Assembly: GCF_000308615.1 (NCBI RefSeq)
Contig: NZ_BAGB01000164.1
Coordinates: 1 to 64,000, forward strand
Source of the DNA: Nocardia jiangxiensis NBRC 101359
Lineage (GTDB): Bacteria > Actinomycetota > Actinomycetes > Mycobacteriales > Mycobacteriaceae
Direction of reading: 5' to 3'
Length of the DNA stretch: 64,000 bases
A program made the translations under genes and the position numbers. The notes under the pieces are model-generated. The model was not told the DNA's origin. It ran no database searches and worked only from the letters and a program-made list of their open reading frames with translations. This document shows positions 61,300 through 64,000 of the stretch, piece by piece (position 1 is the first letter of the stretch; every line of letters begins with the position of its first letter).

Positions 61300-61457
61300 C
61301 TTCCCCACGGACACAACCGCGCCCGGCCACTGCGAACTCGGCGGATGCGCCGAGCCCTTGAAACACCCTCCAAAAAGTATCATCATGATAAGCAGACTCA
61401 GCCCATCGCCTGGCAGCTTGGGCCGGATCAGCAATTACATCGGTCAAAGGAGCCCCG

Positions 61458-62426
61458 ATGGATCAGAACGATGCGCGTCGCACGACGATCCGCGTAATCG
61501 AGGCGGAACAGATCACTACCGACGTGGTCCGGCTCGTCCTCGCCCCGGTCGGCAACCGTAGTCTCCCGAGCTGGTCAGCCGGCGCTCACGTGGACCTACA
61601 CCTCCCCTCCGGGCTCTCCCGGCAATACTCGTTGTGCGGCGATTCCTCTGACACCAGCTCATACACGGTCTGCGTGCTCCGGGAGCCCAGCGGCCGCGGT
61701 GGCTCAGCGGAGATCCACGACTCCGTCAAGGTCGGGACCGAGCTTTCGATCAGCGGGCCACGCAACCACTTCGCGCTTGTGAACTCACCGAAGTACCGGT
61801 TCCTGGCCGGCGGCATCGGTATCACGCCAATCAAGGCAATGATCGACGAGGCCGAACGGCTGGGCGCGGACTGGGCGCTGGTCTATGGCGGGCGCACTGC
61901 GGATTCGATGGTCTTCGGGGCAGAGCTGCTCTCTCGCTACCCGACGCAAGTCACCCTCGTCCCCCAGGACACCGAAGGACTCATCGACGTCACGGGAGTA
62001 GTCGCGAGTATCGATGCCGATACGCAGATCTACTGCTGTGGCCCGGAAGGTCTGCTCGAGGCCGTAGGCAAGGCGTGCGAAGCAGCTAATACAACGGATC
62101 TCCTACATATCGAACGCTTCACTGCCGGCGAGGCACCACCGATTCCCGATGGCGGTGACAAGCCCTTCGAAGTCGAGCTGCGCCAGTCGGGAGTCACGCT
62201 GACCGTGGGGGCCGATCAGTCTCTGCTCGAGGTTGTCCGCGGGATTCGCGACGACATCGACTTCTCCTGCCAGGAAGGTTACTGCGGCAGCTGCGAGACG
62301 AAGGTCCTGGAGGGACAGCCGGACCACCGCGGAACGATGATGACGCCCGAGGAACACGACGAAGACGGCACCATGTTGATCTGTGTCGGTCGGTCGTGCT
62401 CTCCCCGGCTGGTCCTCGATCTCTGA
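61458..62426 (+). CDS. FMN/[2Fe-2S] oxygenase reductase (PDR/VanB type)
   Basis: 322 residues: flavin domain with RQYSLCGDS, NAD domain with GGIGITPIKAM and the paired QIYCCGPEGLL, and C-terminal ferredoxin CQEGYCGSCE. Same layout as 1651-2610. It is followed 33 bases later by a P450. Natural P450-PDR fusions (CYP116B type) join exactly these two modules, so this reductase probably feeds the P450 directly. Confidence 0.92.
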   Translation: MDQNDARRTTIRVIEAEQITTDVVRLVLAPVGNRSLPSWSAGAHVDLHLPSGLSRQYSLCGDSSDTSSYTVCVLREPSGRGGSAEIHDSVKVGTELSISGPRNHFALVNSPKYRFLAGGIGITPIKAMIDEAERLGADWALVYGGRTADSMVFGAELLSRYPTQVTLVPQDTEGLIDVTGVVASIDADTQIYCCGPEGLLEAVGKACEAANTTDLLHIERFTAGEAPPIPDGGDKPFEVELRQSGVTLTVGADQSLLEVVRGIRDDIDFSCQEGYCGSCETKVLEGQPDHRGTMMTPEEHDEDGTMLICVGRSCSPRLVLDL

Positions 62427-62459
62427 TACGCCGTTACGTTAGGAAGGACCGTAGAGAGC

Positions 62460-63707
62460 ATGACGCAGACAGCCTGGGATCGCACGACCTTTGTGGACAT
62501 CACACAGTTCGCCGAGGTGGAGGAGATCCTGCGACGCGGCAGGGAATTCGTCGTCGGCGGAACGAAAGCCGGCTCGATGGAGTTCGTGCACGGCACGCTC
62601 GTGGCGACGGACGGCCGTGAACATCTGGCGCGACGACGGGCGTTGATGAAAATGATCAGCGCCGAGCAGCCCTGGGGCGCCGAGGGCACCCTCGTGGACG
62701 AGATCTTCGAGCAGTATCTCCAGCACGTCGTCGAGACACATGAGCCGCGGAACGGCAATGTGCACTTCGACCTCGTCAGTCTGGGCAGGCGGGTCGTCTG
62801 GCGGGTGACGGCCGCCTTCGTCGGGCTGGACGGGATAGACGATCCCGCTCAGGTCGAGCGCTTCCAGGATCTCGTCAAACCGGTCCTCGAGGGCCTGACG
62901 CTGGAATATCAGCCCGAGGCACGGCATCAAGAGATCCTCTCCTCCGCTCGGTACTCCCGCGCCCGCATTCGCGAGGAGATGTTCGACCCGAGCCTCCAGC
63001 GGCGCAGATCGCTGATCGAGGCGGCTCGCCGGTCCGGGAATGAGGACGACCTGCCCGCCGACCTCATCACCAGCATGTTGGTCCACGGCGGCGACAACCC
63101 CGACATCGACGTGATCTTCCGCGAGCTGATCGCGCTGTTGGCCGCCTCGGTGAACAACCCTGTCTCCCAGATGGCGTGGGCGCTGGACGATCTCACATCC
63201 TGGCTCGGAACCCACCCCGAGTACCGAACCGAGTCGACCACGAAGGGCTTCCTCAACCGAGCCGTCAAAGAGACGATGCGGCTGCACCGCTCCTCCCGTC
63301 CGCACCTGGTGCGAATCGCCGCCAAGGACACTGTGCTGGAAACGACCGGCCGCGAAATACCCGAAGGCACCTGGCTGTCGCTCTGGGTGCAGACCGCGAA
63401 CCGGGAGACGGCGATCTTCGGCGATGACGCGGACCGCTACGACCCGCTCCGCATGCCATCGGACCCCAAGATCCACCCCTTCGGAGTCGGGCTCGGCGCC
63501 GGACCGCACGTATGTCTCGGACGGCCGCTGCTGCTGTGGGACCAGGGCGGCGAAGAGGCGCAAGGGCTGCTGATCAAACTTCTCCGGTTCCTGCTGACCC
63601 ACGGCGTCCGCCCGGATCCCGCAGGCCAGCAGGTCGAGGGCGGACCGGTTGGCGGCCGCCGACACAGCCGATACGACGTCATCATGCCGGCCCCGGCCGA
63701 CGCGTGA
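62460..63707 (+). CDS. Cytochrome P450 with atypical I-helix
   Basis: 415 residues, ATG after AAGGA. ExxR is in VKETMRLH and the haem Cys in PFGVGLGAGPHVCLGRPL, a loop slightly longer than usual. The I-helix reads ELIALLAASVNNPVSQMAW, with no acid-Thr pair where AGxDT/ETT is expected. P450s lacking that pair often do unusual chemistry (isomerase, peroxide-driven, or substrate-assisted). No ferredoxin is adjacent, but a PDR-type reductase is. Confidence 0.9.
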   Translation: MTQTAWDRTTFVDITQFAEVEEILRRGREFVVGGTKAGSMEFVHGTLVATDGREHLARRRALMKMISAEQPWGAEGTLVDEIFEQYLQHVVETHEPRNGNVHFDLVSLGRRVVWRVTAAFVGLDGIDDPAQVERFQDLVKPVLEGLTLEYQPEARHQEILSSARYSRARIREEMFDPSLQRRRSLIEAARRSGNEDDLPADLITSMLVHGGDNPDIDVIFRELIALLAASVNNPVSQMAWALDDLTSWLGTHPEYRTESTTKGFLNRAVKETMRLHRSSRPHLVRIAAKDTVLETTGREIPEGTWLSLWVQTANRETAIFGDDADRYDPLRMPSDPKIHPFGVGLGAGPHVCLGRPLLLWDQGGEEAQGLLIKLLRFLLTHGVRPDPAGQQVEGGPVGGRRHSRYDVIMPAPADA

Positions 63708-63775
63708 CCGCCTGACAAGACCGATGCCGGACCCGAACGGTGCGGCACGCCGATAGATCTCGTGGAGACGCCAGT

Positions 63776-64000
63776 ATGACCTCATTCCGACGGGACCGTG
63801 CATTCGACTACGTGATCGTCGGGGCGGGCAGCGCCGGCAGCGTACTCGCGGCCCGGCTCACCGAGGACCCCGACATTTCGGTGCTGCTGCTCGAAGCCGG
63901 TCCGCCGGACGACGCACCCGAACTGGACGTTCCCGTACGCGCACCGTCCTTCCTCGACGGGCGGTATGACTGGGCATTCCGGTCCGAGTCCGAGCCAGGA
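63776..64000 (+). CDS. GMC-family oxidoreductase (5' part, cut by window end)
   Basis: 75 codons from ATG 63776 (GGAGACGCCAGT ahead). FDYVIVGAGSAGSVLAARL, TEDPDISVLLLEAGPP and YDWAFRSESEPG are the N-terminal FAD-binding and substrate-domain start of choline-dehydrogenase-like GMC flavoproteins. It follows the P450 by 68 bases and is likely in the same operon, oxidising an alcohol produced by the P450. Confidence 0.9.
   Translation, partial: MTSFRRDRAFDYVIVGAGSAGSVLAARLTEDPDISVLLLEAGPPDDAPELDVPVRAPSFLDGRYDWAFRSESEPG

Noticed and set aside
1..64000. Mobile elements or CRISPR arrays
   Set aside because: No transposase, integrase or cas-like frame, no terminal inverted repeats with target duplications and no regular short repeats with spacers were found, despite clear duplications.

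Overview
This is a GC-rich window from an actinomycete, most likely a Nocardia/Rhodococcus-type member of the Mycobacteriales. The evidence is codon usage, frequent GTG/TTG starts, ATGA-coupled operons, several GntR/TetR/MarR regulators each beside the operon it probably controls, and a Nocardia-like secreted protein with a glycine-zipper tail. No rRNA, tRNA, CRISPR array, integrase or insertion sequence was seen. The window is almost entirely aromatic and related ring-compound catabolism, assembled from many small operons with repeated (paralogous) parts.

Left third (1-26.9 kb). A minus-strand operon (7206 to 4) runs cupin, FAH-type hydrolase, HbpS/GlcG-like protein, DHA2 transporter with a His/Gly-rich loop, second HbpS/GlcG-like protein, FMN/[2Fe-2S] reductase, HD-domain protein and SDR. 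A GntR regulator and an aldehyde dehydrogenase diverge from it. After a secreted beta-propeller comes a minus operon of three double-domain Rid proteins, another GlcG-like protein and an RraA-type aldolase. A GntR gene separates this from a plus operon (FAH hydrolase, two-domain VOC/extradiol-dioxygenase-like protein, quinone-oxidoreductase-like MDR). A minus operon follows: LigB-type dioxygenase, LigJ-like amidohydrolase, Rieske oxygenase, [3Fe-4S] ferredoxin, HicB-like protein. Two more RraA-type aldolases and a GntR come next. Together these resemble a protocatechuate/gallate-style 4,5-cleavage (meta) route fed by a ring hydroxylase.

Middle (26-44 kb). A second GntR is a close paralogue of the first and sits beside a relic of the cupin gene. 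It is followed by a p-hydroxybenzoate hydroxylase fused to a PNPOx-like domain, an aromatic-acid symporter, a frameshifted relic of a fumarylacetoacetase-like gene, an MhpA-like flavin hydroxylase, a metallo-beta-lactamase-fold protein and a MarR. Next are an amidohydrolase, a mandelate-like trio (ThDP decarboxylase, FMN 2-hydroxyacid dehydrogenase, aldehyde dehydrogenase), another flavin hydroxylase coupled to the second VOC protein, and the second intact cupin.

Right third (44.6-64 kb). A P450 diverges from its [3Fe-4S] ferredoxin. Then come a DHA2 transporter, a secreted protein, a TauD fragment, two SDRs and a TetR. A plus operon follows: alpha/beta hydrolase, UGSC-family protein, thioredoxin-reductase-like flavoprotein without a recognisable NADPH motif, VOC protein, ALDH, SDR. 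A MarR faces it. The window ends with CapA-like phosphoesterase, FMN/[2Fe-2S] reductase, atypical P450 and a GMC oxidoreductase cut by the window edge.

Three recurring palindromes tie these pieces into regulons: ACCTAC-N3-GTAGGT (two GntR genes and the cupin genes), AGTGCATACACT-like (FCD-GntR operons) and ACAGG-N3-CCTGT (the MarR gene, a transporter, the TauD fragment and the region before the CapA/P450 operon). Functions are by family recognition from sequence; substrates are inferred.
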